DNA of 64,000 nt from Cupriavidus necator N-1 (GTDB lineage Bacteria; Pseudomonadota; Gammaproteobacteria; Burkholderiales; Burkholderiaceae): contig NC_015726.1 of the NCBI RefSeq assembly GCF_000219215.1, forward strand, positions 3,224,001 to 3,288,000, given 5' to 3'. A program made the position numbers and the translations under genes. Positions within the stretch are counted from its first letter, which is position 1. The number at the start of each line of letters is the position of its first letter. Below are positions 1 to 11,637 of this stretch, one piece after another. The notes under the pieces are model-generated. The model saw only the letters and a list, made by a program, of their open reading frames with translations, did no database searches and was not told the DNA's origin.

Positions 1-573
<573 letters not shown>

Positions 574-623
574 TTATAACCGTGGCGGCAGGCCAGTTTC
601 GGCCCTGCGCGCCCCGCCGCGCC

Positions 624-1532
<909 letters not shown>

Positions 1533-2147
1533 TCAGTTGGCGGCCGGCTTGGGGGCCTCGGCCGGCGCGGTGGCCTGGGCCGGCGATGCCGCAGCGGCGG
1601 GTGCCGCTTCCGGCTGCTGTGCCTGCCGCGGCACAAAGTTCTCCACCGTGGTCTGCGGTTCGGCCGGTGCGGCCGCGGTGGCTGGCGCGCCAGTGGAGAT
1701 CTTGCCCGGCGTCTGGTCCTTCAACGCCTTTTTCATGCCGTCGATCTCGGCAATCAGCTCATACTCGGACGGCAGTTCATCGCCGCTGAATTTGACCAGC
1801 CGGTCGCCTTCAAAATACACCGTATAGCGGCGCTGCTGCACCACCGGGGTATTGCCGCGGCGGAACGAGAACACGTAGTCCCAGCGGTCGGCGTGGAACA
1901 CGTCATTCAGCAGCGGCGTGCCGAGCAGGAACTTGACCTGGTCGCGCGTCATGCCTTCGCGCAGTTGCGACACGGCCTCGCGCGAGACGAAATTGCCCTG
2001 CACGATGTTGATCCGGTACGGCGTAATGGCGTTGGCTACCTTGCGCGAGGTGGAATCGTAGGCTGAGCAGGCGCCGGCCAGCAGGGCCGCGGCCAGCAGG
2101 GAGACAACCAGCGTCGGGCGCATGGCGGACGAACGGATAGAACGCAT
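1533..2147 (-). CDS. bamE: Outer membrane assembly lipoprotein BamE (SmpA/OmlA)
   Basis: Small lipoprotein of the BAM complex that inserts beta-barrel proteins in the outer membrane. The 204-aa product begins MRSIRSSAMRPTL and has a lipoprotein signal ending LLAGAC (Cys27). The BamE core follows: GNFVSREAVSQLREGMT, then QVKFLLGTPLL and WDYVFSFRRG. After about residue 140 there is an Ala/Pro-rich tail, longer than in Escherichia coli and typical of betaproteobacteria. ATG 2147 is chosen because a GGAAG ribosome site precedes it; a longer open frame upstream lacks a signal peptide. It is divergent from fur, as in many proteobacteria. Confidence 0.92.
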   Translation of the reverse strand: MRSIRSSAMRPTLVVSLLAAALLAGACSAYDSTSRKVANAITPYRINIVQGNFVSREAVSQLREGMTRDQVKFLLGTPLLNDVFHADRWDYVFSFRRGNTPVVQQRRYTVYFEGDRLVKFSGDELPSEYELIAEIDGMKKALKDQTPGKISTGAPATAAAPAEPQTTVENFVPRQAQQPEAAPAAAASPAQATAPAEAPKPAAN

Positions 2148-2348
2148 GTATCTCGCTTCCGGGAGGGAAAGAAAAGTACCGCGGCAAGGTACCGCAAGGC
2201 GGGCACAAAAACGGCGCAAAATGCGCCGATTGCACCACACACGCCTGTTGCGCCTGCCGCGACAACCACATGGGACGGCAACTGTGCCGGGCGCGTGATG
2301 CCGACTTGGGACATCACTACCGCGAGCGACTTTTGCTGCCAAAACCCT

Positions 2349-2354
2349 TATGAT
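2349..2354 (+). promoter_or_regulatory. Possible fur promoter -10 box
   Basis: TATGAT lies 39 bases before the fur start codon in the bamE-fur intergenic region (2148-2392). The hexamer 17 bases upstream, GCGACT, is a poor -35, so this is only a suggestion from consensus matching. Confidence 0.3.
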
Positions 2355-2392
2355 TCAACTATTCAGTCATTGTACTCTAGGGAGTCACCCAC

Positions 2393-2824
2393 ATGCCGAG
2401 TCCGGCGGACCTCAAGAACATCGGCCTGAAGGCGACCGTGCCCAGGCTGAAGATTCTTGAAATTTTTCAGACCAGTGAACAGCGGCACCTGAGCGCGGAA
2501 GACGTCTACCGTATCCTGCTGAACGAGCATATGGATATCGGCCTGGCAACCGTCTACCGCGTGCTGACCCAGTTCGAGCAGGCAGGCCTGCTCTCGCGCA
2601 ACAACTTTGAATCCGGCAAGGCGATTTTCGAACTCAACGAAGGCAAGCACCATGATCACCTGGTGTGCCTCGACTGCGGCCGCGTCGAGGAGTTCTTCGA
2701 CTCTGAAATCGAGCACCGCCAGCAAAGCATCGCGCGCGAGCGCGGCTTTACGCTGCAGGAACATGCACTGTCGCTGTACGGCAATTGCACCAAAACAGAC
2801 TGTCCCCACAGACCCAAACGATAA
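2393..2824 (+). CDS. fur: Ferric uptake regulator
   Basis: Fe(II)-dependent DNA-binding repressor of iron-uptake genes. The 143-aa protein has the winged-helix domain in residues 1-82 ([20 protein letters not shown] is the recognition region) and a C-terminal dimerisation/metal domain with [17 protein letters not shown] (85-101; His86, His87, His89, Cys92, Cys95) and a second Cys pair (Cys132, Cys137). All metal-ligand positions expected for Fur are present. It stands alone, divergent from bamE, and is followed by a strong intrinsic terminator. A likely target in this window is the TonB-dependent receptor at 40678-42783. Confidence 0.97.
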   Translation: MPSPADLKNIGLKATVPRLKILEIFQTSEQRHLSAEDVYRILLNEHMDIGLATVYRVLTQFEQAGLLSRNNFESGKAIFELNEGKHHDHLVCLDCGRVEEFFDSEIEHRQQSIARERGFTLQEHALSLYGNCTKTDCPHRPKR

Positions 2825-2859
2825 GCCTGCACGCTCCCCAGCGGAGCGCAGACGGCAAC

Positions 2860-2888
2860 AAAAAACCGGCGCCTGGCGCCGGTTTTTT
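2860..2888. terminator. Bidirectional intrinsic terminator, fur / LysR gene
   Basis: GC-rich inverted repeat AAAACCGGCGCC / GGCGCCGGTTTT with A-run before and T-run after, lying between the convergent fur (+) and LysR-type gene (-). Confidence 0.9.
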
Positions 2889-2919
2889 GTTTGGGCTGCT
2901 CGCCGCAGGATGCTGCTGC

Positions 2920-3915
2920 TCAGGGCGCCTGCAGGTCTTGCAGGTCCTGTTCGGTCACCACCCGTGCCGGGCGTGCCGGCGGCAGGCCGACGAACTCGCC
3001 CACCACCTGGCGGAACAGGCTGCGCGCCCACACCAGCATCGGATGGGTGTTGCGGCTGCGGTGCCAGAACATGTTCAGGCCGAGCGTGGTGTTCAGTTCC
3101 GCCGGCAGCGGGAACGCCTTCAGGCCATAGGTCTCGCAGGCCATGTCCTTGGTCAGCGCATTGACGGTGAAGATCATGTCGGTCTGCGAGGCCAGTTCGG
3201 CCTGGGCACGCCATGAATGTACCGTCAGCGTCGCATTGCGCTTGAGCCCGCGCTGCTGCAGCGCGTAGTCGAGCGGGATCAGCGACGGCGCCGGGCGGCC
3301 GGCGCCGCCGGAATGCGCCATGAAGATATGGCCGCAATCCAGGTATTGCTCCAGCGAGCAGTGGTTCTTGAGCACCGGATGGCTCTTGCGCGCGCAAACC
3401 CACAGGTTCAGCGACGTCACCATCTCCTCGACGATTTCCGGGTGGCGGGTCGGGAACGGGGAAAAGGCCAAGTCAAGCTCGTTGGCGCGCATCGAGGCGA
3501 CGTCCGTTTCCCACGAATGGGATTCGACCAGCTTGATATGCAGGTCCGGCGCCAGCTGCTTGATGCGCAGCACAAAACGGTTGAATACCGTGTCGCCCAG
3601 CTCGGCGGCAAAGCCGATGCTCAGCGTGCCGGTGGCAATGGCCGGATCGAAATTGTCGGCATCACCCTCGTTGATCGACGACCACAAGTCCAGCATGTCG
3701 CGGATCTTCGGGCCCAGTTCCAGCGCACGCGGCGTTGGCGTCAGGCCGTGCGGGACGCGGATGAAGAGGGGATCGTCAAAGATTTCACGCAGCCTGCCCA
3801 GCGAGTGCGATACGGCCGGAGCGGTCATATGCATCTTTTCCGCGACATAAGTGGCGTTTCGCTTGCTCAGTAGTTCGGTGAAGATCACTAAAAGCTTCGT
3901 GTCTACGTTCACCAT
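2920..3915 (-). CDS. LysR-family transcriptional regulator
   Basis: 331-aa LysR-type regulator. Residues about 1-65 form the winged helix-turn-helix (ATYVAEKMHMTAPAVSHSLG followed by RLREIFDDPLFIRV, the canonical LysR signature). The rest matches the periplasmic-binding-protein-like inducer domain. The sequence style (VDTKLLVIFTELLSKRNATY) resembles the NodD/DntR-like subgroup, whose known members sense aromatic compounds, but the inducer cannot be told from sequence. It is divergent from the flavin-reductase-like gene at 4212, a usual arrangement for a LysR regulator and its target. Confidence 0.9.
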   Translation of the reverse strand: MVNVDTKLLVIFTELLSKRNATYVAEKMHMTAPAVSHSLGRLREIFDDPLFIRVPHGLTPTPRALELGPKIRDMLDLWSSINEGDADNFDPAIATGTLSIGFAAELGDTVFNRFVLRIKQLAPDLHIKLVESHSWETDVASMRANELDLAFSPFPTRHPEIVEEMVTSLNLWVCARKSHPVLKNHCSLEQYLDCGHIFMAHSGGAGRPAPSLIPLDYALQQRGLKRNATLTVHSWRAQAELASQTDMIFTVNALTKDMACETYGLKAFPLPAELNTTLGLNMFWHRSRNTHPMLVWARSLFRQVVGEFVGLPPARPARVVTEQDLQDLQAP

Positions 3916-4211
3916 GATCAGGCCTCGGTCAGATTATTCTTAGCTAGATGGCCCCACCACTTGCACTGGCTGCACATCAGATTTCAACGGCGTCTTAATA
4001 GTGTAAGAGGAAAAAACAAGCTCGGAAAGCAAATTCGGCATTTCTAAAATGGCCGTCTACGACATAATTCTGAAAAATTGCGCGTTTTTTCCACTAATGA
4101 CCGCATTTGTGGACATTTCCCGCGCTGCAGCATCCATCAGTGCATCGGCGTATAGTGGGTCCGCCGCTTCCATTTTTATCATTCTTTTCCGACGGCTCGA
4201 TCCCGGCCATC

Positions 4212-4823
4212 ATGCCTGAACATTTCCGCCTCCCCGTACCACTCCCGAAAGCCTACCGCTTGCTGAACCACGGCCCCACCGTGCTGGTCAGCGCCGCCGC
4301 CGCCGGCAAGCGCAATATCATGGCCGCCGCCTGGGCCATGCCGCTGGACTTTTCCCCGCCCAAGGTGGCAGTGGTGCTGGACAAGAGCACCTGGACCCGG
4401 CGCCTGCTGGAAGACAGCGGCGAGTTCGTGCTGCAGGTCCCGACCGTCAGCCAGGTCGACCTGACCGAGGCGCTGGGCTCCAGCTCCGGCCTAGCGCTGA
4501 TGGAGCAGGAAGGCACCGACAAGTTCGACGCCTACGGCCTGGGCACCTTTGCCGGCACGGTGGTCGGCGCGCCGCTGCTGGACGGCTGCGCGGCCTGGCT
4601 GGAATGCCGGCTGCTGCCGGAACCGGCCACGCAGCAGACCTACGACCTGTTCCTTGGCGAAGTCGTGGCCGCGCACGCCGACGCGCGCGTGTTCAGCAAC
4701 GGGCGCTGGCATTTCGACGGCCATGATGCGCTGCGCACCATCCACCATGTGGCTGGCGGCCATTTCCTGGTGGACGGCGACGCAGTCGACGCGCGCCCGC
4801 TGGCCCCCCGCCCGGCTGCCTGA
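4212..4823 (+). CDS. Flavin reductase-like (FMN split-barrel) protein
   Basis: 203-aa protein of the flavin-reductase-like, FMN-binding split-barrel family. Members bind FMN and reduce it or use it to reduce small substrates. Visible features are the opening LPVPLPKAYRLLNHGPTVLVSA and the NIMAAAWAMPLDFSPPKVAVVL block that forms the flavin site, followed by FVLQVPT. ATG 4212 is used because homologous proteins begin close to MPEHFRLP; the open frame extends upstream without similarity. It is divergent from the LysR gene and ends at a bidirectional terminator, so it is probably monocistronic. The substrate is unknown. Confidence 0.85.
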   Translation: MPEHFRLPVPLPKAYRLLNHGPTVLVSAAAAGKRNIMAAAWAMPLDFSPPKVAVVLDKSTWTRRLLEDSGEFVLQVPTVSQVDLTEALGSSSGLALMEQEGTDKFDAYGLGTFAGTVVGAPLLDGCAAWLECRLLPEPATQQTYDLFLGEVVAAHADARVFSNGRWHFDGHDALRTIHHVAGGHFLVDGDAVDARPLAPRPAA

Positions 4824-4844
4824 ACATCACTGCGCCGGAAAATG

Positions 4845-4870
4845 AAAAACGCGCCCGAAGGCGCGTTTTT
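4845..4870. terminator. Bidirectional intrinsic terminator
   Basis: AAAAACGCGC / GCGCGTTTTT inverted repeat with 6-base loop between the convergent flavin-reductase-like gene (+) and gap (-). Confidence 0.9.
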
Positions 4871-4892
4871 CTTGACTGCGGTAGCTGCCGGA

Positions 4893-5975
<1,083 letters not shown>

Positions 5976-8009
5976 TTAGATAAGGGTGTCCTTCACCGTG
6001 CGGACCACGTTGTCGACGGTAAAGCCGAAGTGCTTGAACAGCACGCCGGCCGGGGCCGATTCACCGAAGGTGTCGATGCCCACCACCGCCTGGACCTGGT
6101 ACTTCCACCAGAAGTCCGTCACGCCCGCCTCGACCGCCACGCGCGGCACGCCGGCCGGCAGCACGCTGGCCTTGTAGGCGGTGTCCTGCTTGTCGAACAC
6201 GGTGGTGGCCGGGACCGAGACCACGCGCACATGCACGCCTTCGGTAGCCAGTGCGTCAGCGGCGCCAACGGCCAGGCCCACTTCGGAGCCGGTGGCCAGG
6301 ATCACGGCGTCCGGACGCTTGGTCTTGGGGTTGACGCTGTCGCGCAGCACGTAGCCGCCGCGCGCGATGTTGGCACGGGTGGTTTCGTCGCGGCGCTGGA
6401 ACGGCAGGTTCTGGCGGCTGAAGATCAGGCAGCTCGGTCCGTTCTCGCGGCGGATCGACTCGGCCCAGGCCACGGCGGTCTCGGTGGTGTCGGCGGTGCG
6501 CCAGACGTCCATGTTCGGGATCAGGCGCAGGCTGGCGACGTGCTCGATCGACTGGTGGGTCGGGCCGTCTTCGCCCAGGCCGATCGAGTCATGGGTGAAC
6601 ACGAACAGCGAGCGGATCTTCATCAGCGCCGCCATGCGCAGCGCGTTGCGGCTGTAGTCCGAGAAGGTCAGGAAGGTGGCGCCGTAGGGAATGTAGCCAC
6701 CATGCAGCGTGATGCCGTTCATGATGGCGCTCATGCCGAACTCGCGCACGCCGTAGTTGATATGGTTGCCCCAGGCATCCACGCGCACGGCCTGGCTGCC
6801 CGACCAGTTGGTCAGGTTCGAGCCGGTCAGGTCGGCCGAGCCGCCGAGGAACTCGGGCAGCACCGGGCCGAAGGCCTCGATGGTGTTCTGGCTGGCCTTG
6901 CGGGTGGCGATGGTCTCGGCCTTTTCCTCGCACTTGGCGATGAATGCTTCGACGGCGGCGTCGAACGAACCCGGCAGCTCGCCTTTCATGCGGCGGCGGA
7001 ACTCGCCGGCCTCATACGGGTGGCGCTCGGCGTAGGCATCGAACAGCGCGTTCCAGGCACGCTCCAGCGCCTGGCCATTGGCCTTGGCGTCCCAGGTGTC
7101 GTAGACCGCGGCCGGCACTTCGAACGGGGCGTGGGCCCAGCCCAGCGCCTCGCGCGTGGCCAGCACTTCGGCGCCGCCCAGCGGGGCGCCGTGCACGTCG
7201 TGGCCGCCTTCCTTATTGGGCGCGCCCTTGCCGATCTTGGTGCGGCAGCAGATCAGGGTCGGCTTGTCGCTGGCCTTGGCCTGCGAGATCGCCATGTCGA
7301 CGGCGGTCACGTCATGGCCGTCGATGCCGCGGATCACGTTCCAGCCATAGGCTTCGAAACGCTTCGGGGTATCGTCGTTGAACCAGTGCACCACGTCGCC
7401 GTCGATCGAGATGCCATTGTCATCCCACAGCGCGATCAGCTTGTTGAGCTTCAGCGTGCCGGCCAGCGAGCTGGCTTCGTGCGAGATGCCTTCCATCAGG
7501 CAACCGTCGCCGAGGAAGACATAGGTGTGGTGGTTGACGATGTCGAAGCCGGGGCGGTTGAATTCTTCGCCCAGCAGGCGTTCGGCCAGCGCCATGCCGA
7601 CGGCATTGGTGATGCCCTGGCCGAGCGGGCCGGTGGTGGTTTCCACGCCCGGGGTGATGCCGTATTCCGGGTGGCCGGCGGTCTTGCTGTGCAGCTGGCG
7701 GAAATTCTTCAGCTCTTCGACCGGCAGGTCGTAGCCGGTCAGGTGCAGCAGCGCATAGATCAGCATCGAGCCGTGGCCGTTGGACAGCACGAAGCGGTCG
7801 CGGTCGGCCCACTGGGGGTTGCTCGGGTTGTGCTTCAGGTGCCGGCCCCACAGCGCCACGGCGATGTCTGCCATGCCCATCGGCGCACCGGGGTGGCCGG
7901 AATTGGCCTGCTGGACGGCGTCCATGGCAAGCACGCGGATGGCGTCGGCCATCAGCTTGGCGGGCTGGGAAGCAAAAGGACTTGTGGCGGGATGGGCAAG
8001 GGCGGACAT
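5976..8009 (-). CDS. tkt: Transketolase
   Basis: Thiamine-diphosphate enzyme that moves two-carbon ketol units in the pentose phosphate (and, where present, Calvin) pathway. The 677-aa length is normal. Visible are [17 protein letters not shown] near residues 34-50, the GHGSMLIY substrate region (78-85), and the thiamine-diphosphate motif from GDGCLMEG (167-174) to Asn198 in [11 protein letters not shown]. The central [10 protein letters not shown] and [15 protein letters not shown] segments are the pyrimidine-domain signatures. It lies directly upstream of gapA on the same strand. Confidence 0.97.
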   Translation of the reverse strand: MSALAHPATSPFASQPAKLMADAIRVLAMDAVQQANSGHPGAPMGMADIAVALWGRHLKHNPSNPQWADRDRFVLSNGHGSMLIYALLHLTGYDLPVEELKNFRQLHSKTAGHPEYGITPGVETTTGPLGQGITNAVGMALAERLLGEEFNRPGFDIVNHHTYVFLGDGCLMEGISHEASSLAGTLKLNKLIALWDDNGISIDGDVVHWFNDDTPKRFEAYGWNVIRGIDGHDVTAVDMAISQAKASDKPTLICCRTKIGKGAPNKEGGHDVHGAPLGGAEVLATREALGWAHAPFEVPAAVYDTWDAKANGQALERAWNALFDAYAERHPYEAGEFRRRMKGELPGSFDAAVEAFIAKCEEKAETIATRKASQNTIEAFGPVLPEFLGGSADLTGSNLTNWSGSQAVRVDAWGNHINYGVREFGMSAIMNGITLHGGYIPYGATFLTFSDYSRNALRMAALMKIRSLFVFTHDSIGLGEDGPTHQSIEHVASLRLIPNMDVWRTADTTETAVAWAESIRRENGPSCLIFSRQNLPFQRRDETTRANIARGGYVLRDSVNPKTKRPDAVILATGSEVGLAVGAADALATEGVHVRVVSVPATTVFDKQDTAYKASVLPAGVPRVAVEAGVTDFWWKYQVQAVVGIDTFGESAPAGVLFKHFGFTVDNVVRTVKDTLI

Positions 8010-8311
8010 TCTGGCGGATTCGGGCGTGAGCCTGACGGCAGGAAAACCGCAATTTTAGCAGAAGCTAGGGGGTTTTCCGGACTCCCGGACAGCGCCTGCG
8101 GCGCAGCGAGGGCGATCACCGCAAGCCCCATGCGCCCCCCGCCCCCGGTCATCGGAACTATCCGGCCACGGACATGCCTGATGCTTCACCCCAACCAGCC
8201 CGGCCGGCCGCTGCGCCGCACTTCGACAGCGTAGCGCGGCACGCGTAAGATGCACTCTCGCACCGCGCGGCACGCCAGCCGCGCCGGGTTTCCCGCACTC
8301 AGGAGACGATC

Positions 8312-8740
8312 ATGACCAGACCGGCCAACACCCCCTGGCTCACCCCCTACCTGACCGTCGCCAACGGGCGCGCCGCACTGGACTTCTACAGCCGAGCCTT
8401 CGGCTTCGCCGCCGGCAACGTGGTCGACGAAAACGGCGTGCCGACCCATGCCGAGATGCACTACCAGGGCCAGCTGGTGGTGATGTTCGCGCCCGAGGGC
8501 GCCTGGGGCAGCACCGCGCGCACGCCGCGCTCGCTGGGCGTCGAGTGCCCGCAGACCTTCTATGTCTATTGCGACGATGTCGACGCCATGCACCAGCGCG
8601 CGGTCGACGCCGGCGCGGTCAGCCTGATGGCGCCGGCCGACCAGTTCTGGGGCGACCGCTATTGCATGGTCGAAGATCCCGACGGCTACCGCTGGGGCTT
8701 CGGCAAACCGCTGGACCAGGCAGCAGGCCAGGCAAGCTGA
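8312..8740 (+). CDS. VOC-family (glyoxalase/PhnB-like) protein
   Basis: 142-aa single-domain vicinal-oxygen-chelate fold protein. The opening TPYLTVANGRAALDFYSRAFGF is characteristic of PhnB/YdcJ-like members, and DPDGYRWGFGKPL closes the fold (residues about 122-134). Such proteins bind a divalent metal and act as lyases, dioxygenases or resistance proteins; the substrate cannot be deduced. Its stop codon overlaps the start of rsmE (ATGA), so the two are translationally coupled, a link that may be about expression rather than shared function. Confidence 0.87.
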   Translation: MTRPANTPWLTPYLTVANGRAALDFYSRAFGFAAGNVVDENGVPTHAEMHYQGQLVVMFAPEGAWGSTARTPRSLGVECPQTFYVYCDDVDAMHQRAVDAGAVSLMAPADQFWGDRYCMVEDPDGYRWGFGKPLDQAAGQAS

Positions 8741-9492
8741 TGGCACCTCGCTTCTTCGTCGGCGGCACAGACACCGTCCTGGCCGCCGAGTCCGATTTCC
8801 CGCTGCCCGAGCCGGTGGTGCGCCACGCGCAGGTGCTGCGCCTGGTGCCGGGCGACGCCATGACGCTGTTCGACGGCCGCGGCGGCAGCCACGCGGCCAC
8901 GCTGGTCGAGCTGGGCAAGCGCCACGCGCTGGCGCGCATCGGCGCGCATGACGCGGCCGAAGCCGAGCCGCCCTTCCGCGTCACGCTGGCGCAGGGCCTG
9001 GCCGGCGGCGACAAGATGGACTGGCTGATCGAAAAGGCGGTCGAACTGGGCGTCACGGCAATCCAGCCGCTGCAGGCCAGCCGCTCGGTGGTGCGCCTGT
9101 CGGGCGAGCGCGCGCACAAGCGCCACGCGCACTGGCAGGCACTGGTGCAGGCCGCCTGCGAGCAATGCGGACGCAACCGCTTGCCGGAGGTTGCGCCGGT
9201 CGCTAACTTTGAAACATGGCTGGCGCAGTCCGCGGCTGGCGGTGCCAGGCTGCTGGTATCGCCGCGCGCCACGTACTCGCTGCCGGCGTTCATCGCCGAA
9301 CAACGCGAAGCCTTGCTGGCCGGCGGCGTCACGCTGCTGATCGGCCCCGAAGGCGGCCTGGCGCCCGAGGAGGAGCAGGCGGCAAGGCAAGCGGGTTTCA
9401 CCGGCGTGTCGCTCGGCCCCCGCATCCTGCGTACTGAAACCGCCGGGCTGGCATGCCTGGCAACCCTTAATGCCTTGCTTGGCGGATTCTGA
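8740..9492 (+). CDS. rsmE: 16S rRNA (uracil-1498-N3)-methyltransferase
   Basis: SPOUT-class enzyme that methylates U1498 of 16S rRNA using S-adenosylmethionine. The 250-aa protein has an N-terminal PUA-like segment (HAQVLRLVPGDAMTLFDG), the family block KMDWLIEKAVELGV, and the trefoil-knot SAM site LLIGPEGGLAPEEE (199-212) with SLGPRILRTETAG. The start is ATG 8740, which overlaps the preceding VOC gene's stop; the longer frame upstream is only read-through of that gene. Length and all motifs fit RsmE. Confidence 0.95.
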   Translation: MAPRFFVGGTDTVLAAESDFPLPEPVVRHAQVLRLVPGDAMTLFDGRGGSHAATLVELGKRHALARIGAHDAAEAEPPFRVTLAQGLAGGDKMDWLIEKAVELGVTAIQPLQASRSVVRLSGERAHKRHAHWQALVQAACEQCGRNRLPEVAPVANFETWLAQSAAGGARLLVSPRATYSLPAFIAEQREALLAGGVTLLIGPEGGLAPEEEQAARQAGFTGVSLGPRILRTETAGLACLATLNALLGGF

Positions 9493-9551
9493 CGGCGGCG
9501 GCCATCCGGTCATCGCGTCAACCTTGCAACCCTGACTGAAAGGAGTCGACC

Positions 9552-10175
9552 ATGGGACTACTCGATAGCGTGCTGGGCGGTGTGCTCGGACAACTCGGCG
9601 GCGCGCGCGGCGAGGCTGGCGATACCGGCGGCGGGCTCGACCCCAAGCTGATGATGGCGCTCGGCCTGCTGGCAACGCTGGCCATGCGCGGCCGCGGGCA
9701 AGCCGGCGGCGGCGCGGGCGATGCGCCGGCGGCCGATGATGGACTGGGTGGCCTGGGCAGCCTCGGCGGGCTGCTGGGCGGCATGCTCGGCGGCGGCGGT
9801 GCCGGCGCGGCGCCCGGCGGCGCCACCGGCGGCCTGGATCTTGGCTCGTTGCTCGGCGGCCTGCTTGGCGGCCAGGGTGGCGCGCCGGCCAACAGCCAGG
9901 CGCTGGGTGCGGCCGCCGGCGGCATCGGCGCGCTGCAGCAGATCCTGGCGCAGGCCGGGCTGGGCGAGCAGGTGAACTCGTGGATCGGCAGCGGCGCCAA
10001 CCAGCCGGTCACGCCGTCGGCGCTGAGCAGCGCGCTGGGCGACACCGGCGCGCTCGAATCGCTGGCACAGACCACCGGCATGTCGCAGGACGACGTGGCC
10101 GCGCAACTGAGCGAAGGGCTGCCGGAGCTGATCGACCGGCTCACGCCACATGGGCATCTGCCGGCGCAGGAGTAA
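9552..10175 (+). CDS. YidB-like DUF937 protein
   Basis: 207-aa protein of the YidB/DUF937 family, whose function is not established. The start (MGLLDSVLGGVLGQLGG) is the typical opening. Residues about 20-120 are extremely rich in Gly, Ala and Leu and probably flexible. The C-terminal half has the family core LQQILAQAGLGEQVNSWIG and GMSQDDVAAQLSEGLPELID. An AGGAG site precedes ATG 9552. It is followed by an intrinsic terminator and lies 59 bases after rsmE. Confidence 0.85.
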   Translation: MGLLDSVLGGVLGQLGGARGEAGDTGGGLDPKLMMALGLLATLAMRGRGQAGGGAGDAPAADDGLGGLGSLGGLLGGMLGGGGAGAAPGGATGGLDLGSLLGGLLGGQGGAPANSQALGAAAGGIGALQQILAQAGLGEQVNSWIGSGANQPVTPSALSSALGDTGALESLAQTTGMSQDDVAAQLSEGLPELIDRLTPHGHLPAQE

Positions 10176-10200
10176 GGCCAGCACCTCGCCGGAAAGCAAA

Positions 10201-10220
10201 AAGCCCGCTGATGCGGGCTT
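10201..10220 (+). terminator. Intrinsic terminator after the YidB-like gene
   Basis: AAGCCCGC TGAT GCGGGCTT stem-loop followed by a T-containing tract (CTTGCTTGCT), between convergent genes. Confidence 0.75.
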
Positions 10221-10258
10221 CTTGCTTGCTATACCGTGGAACGGCCAGGCCAGCGCAA

Positions 10259-10876
10259 TCAGGCGAACGAATAAAACACCCGGAACTGCACCTTGCGCTC
10301 GCCCCAGAACTCGGCGGCGTCGCGGAATACGTCGAGCAGCACCTCGCGCCCTTCCTTGTCGAACTTCTGCGCAATCGGCAGGCCTTCCAGCACGATCACA
10401 AAGCCCGGCTGCGGGCCGGCCTTGTAGATCATGTCGGTCAGGCAGTCAGCCAGCGCGTCGAAGTTCTTGCCGAAGTGCTTCGGGAAGGTGAACGACGTGG
10501 CGATGGTTTCCAGGATCTCGGCCTTGCTCGCGCAATGGGCGCAATTGGCATAGAGGAAATGCTGCCCGAGATCGGCGGCCGCCTGGGCCAGCTCAGGCAC
10601 GCGGAAGGCGCGGATCGACTGGACGATGTTCGGACGCACCGTCTTGAACAGATTCATGGCCCCCTCGCTGGTGCCGTCATTCCAACCGGGACCGGCGGGC
10701 ATGGCCACGGGCGCGGTCGCGGGCGGGAGTTTTTGCATGAGCTCCTGGCTCGGCATCATCAGCACGTTGTCGTATAGGTTCTGGGCCTGCTGCTGAGCCC
10801 GCTGCCAGCCATCTCCGGCGCCGCGCTCTTCGCGGGCGGCAAGGGCGTCGCCCAATCCGAAAATGTCAGTCATCAT
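10259..10876 (-). CDS. Barstar-family ribonuclease inhibitor
   Basis: 205-aa protein. The C-terminal about 95 residues match the barstar fold: KAEILETIATSFTFPKHFGK, NFDALADCLTDMIY, then a final strand KVQFRVFYSF. Barstar-like proteins bind and block barnase-type RNases in the cytoplasm. The first about 105 residues (QQAQNLYDNVLMMPSQE onward) are an extension absent from the classic 90-residue barstar. Its start (ATG 10876, or in-frame ATG 10873) overlaps the stop of the RNase gene immediately upstream, so RNase and inhibitor are translationally coupled. The inhibitor role is inferred from family and partner gene. Confidence 0.88.
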   Translation of the reverse strand: MMTDIFGLGDALAAREERGAGDGWQRAQQQAQNLYDNVLMMPSQELMQKLPPATAPVAMPAGPGWNDGTSEGAMNLFKTVRPNIVQSIRAFRVPELAQAAADLGQHFLYANCAHCASKAEILETIATSFTFPKHFGKNFDALADCLTDMIYKAGPQPGFVIVLEGLPIAQKFDKEGREVLLDVFRDAAEFWGERKVQFRVFYSFA

Positions 10877-11262
10877 TTGAGTATCCGTTTGAAGCTGTTG
10901 TAGTGATCTTCCGTGTAGTAACAATCGTTGGCAGCGCGTTGTTCCCCGCCGCAGACGATCCGCTTGGCTCCCCGGTTCCGGCTCCTGGCGCTCTTGACCG
11001 TGTATTCGCGGTAATACCCGCGTTCACGTTGCGGCAGGATGCGCTCGTAATTGCCGAATCTCGATCCGTCCTTGTCATACAGGAACGGGCCGCCGGCTTC
11101 GATGCGCTCCAGGGTCTGCCGTGCATCGTTGGGCAACTGCTGCACTGCAATGGTTCCCATCCCTTCGGTCTGCACCTGCCGCGCCAGTGTCGGCTGCGCC
11201 AGGGCCAGCACCAGCGCCGCGCCGGTCATGGACCGGGCCAGCATGCGCGTTGCGTGCCGCAT
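10873..11262 (-). CDS. Barnase-type (N1/T1) guanyl-specific ribonuclease, exported
   Basis: 129-aa precursor. Residues 1-28 form a signal peptide (GAALVLALAQPTLARQ). The mature part carries the microbial RNase fold: FGNYERILP, YYREYTVKSARSRNRG, RIVCGG and YYTEDHYNSFKRI. Catalytic residues by analogy with barnase are Glu86, Arg101 (with neighbouring Arg) and His120. Cys104 and Cys114 could form a disulphide, in keeping with export. ATG 11262 gives the signal peptide directly; an upstream extension in frame does not. The barstar-like inhibitor gene overlaps its stop codon. Likely a secreted or periplasmic nuclease kept harmless in the cytoplasm. Confidence 0.9.
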   Translation of the reverse strand: MRHATRMLARSMTGAALVLALAQPTLARQVQTEGMGTIAVQQLPNDARQTLERIEAGGPFLYDKDGSRFGNYERILPQRERGYYREYTVKSARSRNRGAKRIVCGGEQRAANDCYYTEDHYNSFKRILK

Positions 11263-11494
11263 CAGAGAAACTTGGAAACCCACGTTGCTTGTCTTGGTTG
11301 AACCGGAAATCGAGCCTGCCGCTGGTTGGGTAGACGATCTATCTGTCCGGGCCACCCTGGCCAGCGCCCTGCGCTACCCGTAGAGGAGCGCGATGGATGC
11401 CGGCCGTACCGGGGCGCTCATGGCGAGCGCCTGTATCAAAGGCGTAAGGTTACGCGCATGCACGAAATTAAGCAATCCCGGCCCGGCGGCACCG

Positions 11495-11523
11495 ATAATT
11501 CTTCAATTGTTTCAATATGTTAA
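11495..11523 (-). promoter_or_regulatory. Candidate promoter for the RNase/inhibitor pair
   Basis: On the minus strand TTAACA (11523-11518), 17-base spacer, AATTAT (11500-11495), pointing to the RNase gene with a leader of about 225 bases. The match is 5/6 and 4/6 to sigma-70 consensus. Confidence 0.4.
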
Positions 11524-11565
11524 GCGTATGTGTGCGCATACTAACCATGCATATATGGATGCAAA

Positions 11566-11589
11566 AAAAGCCGGGCGAACCCGGCTTTT
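11566..11589 (-). terminator. Intrinsic terminator after maeB
   Basis: AAAAGCCGGG CGAA CCCGGCTTTT: 10-bp stem, 4-base loop, A and T runs on both sides. Confidence 0.88.
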
Positions 11590-11637
11590 CGTCACAATGG
11601 CCTGCTACCGGCCATGCAACCGGCGCTACCAGGCGGT

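Larger units (their letters stand above)
11263..11637. other. Intergenic region upstream of the RNase gene
   Basis: 375 bases between the maeB stop and the RNase start. It holds the maeB terminator and the candidate RNase promoter. The AT-rich part is 11461-11570; the remainder shows no convincing gene. Confidence 0.6.
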
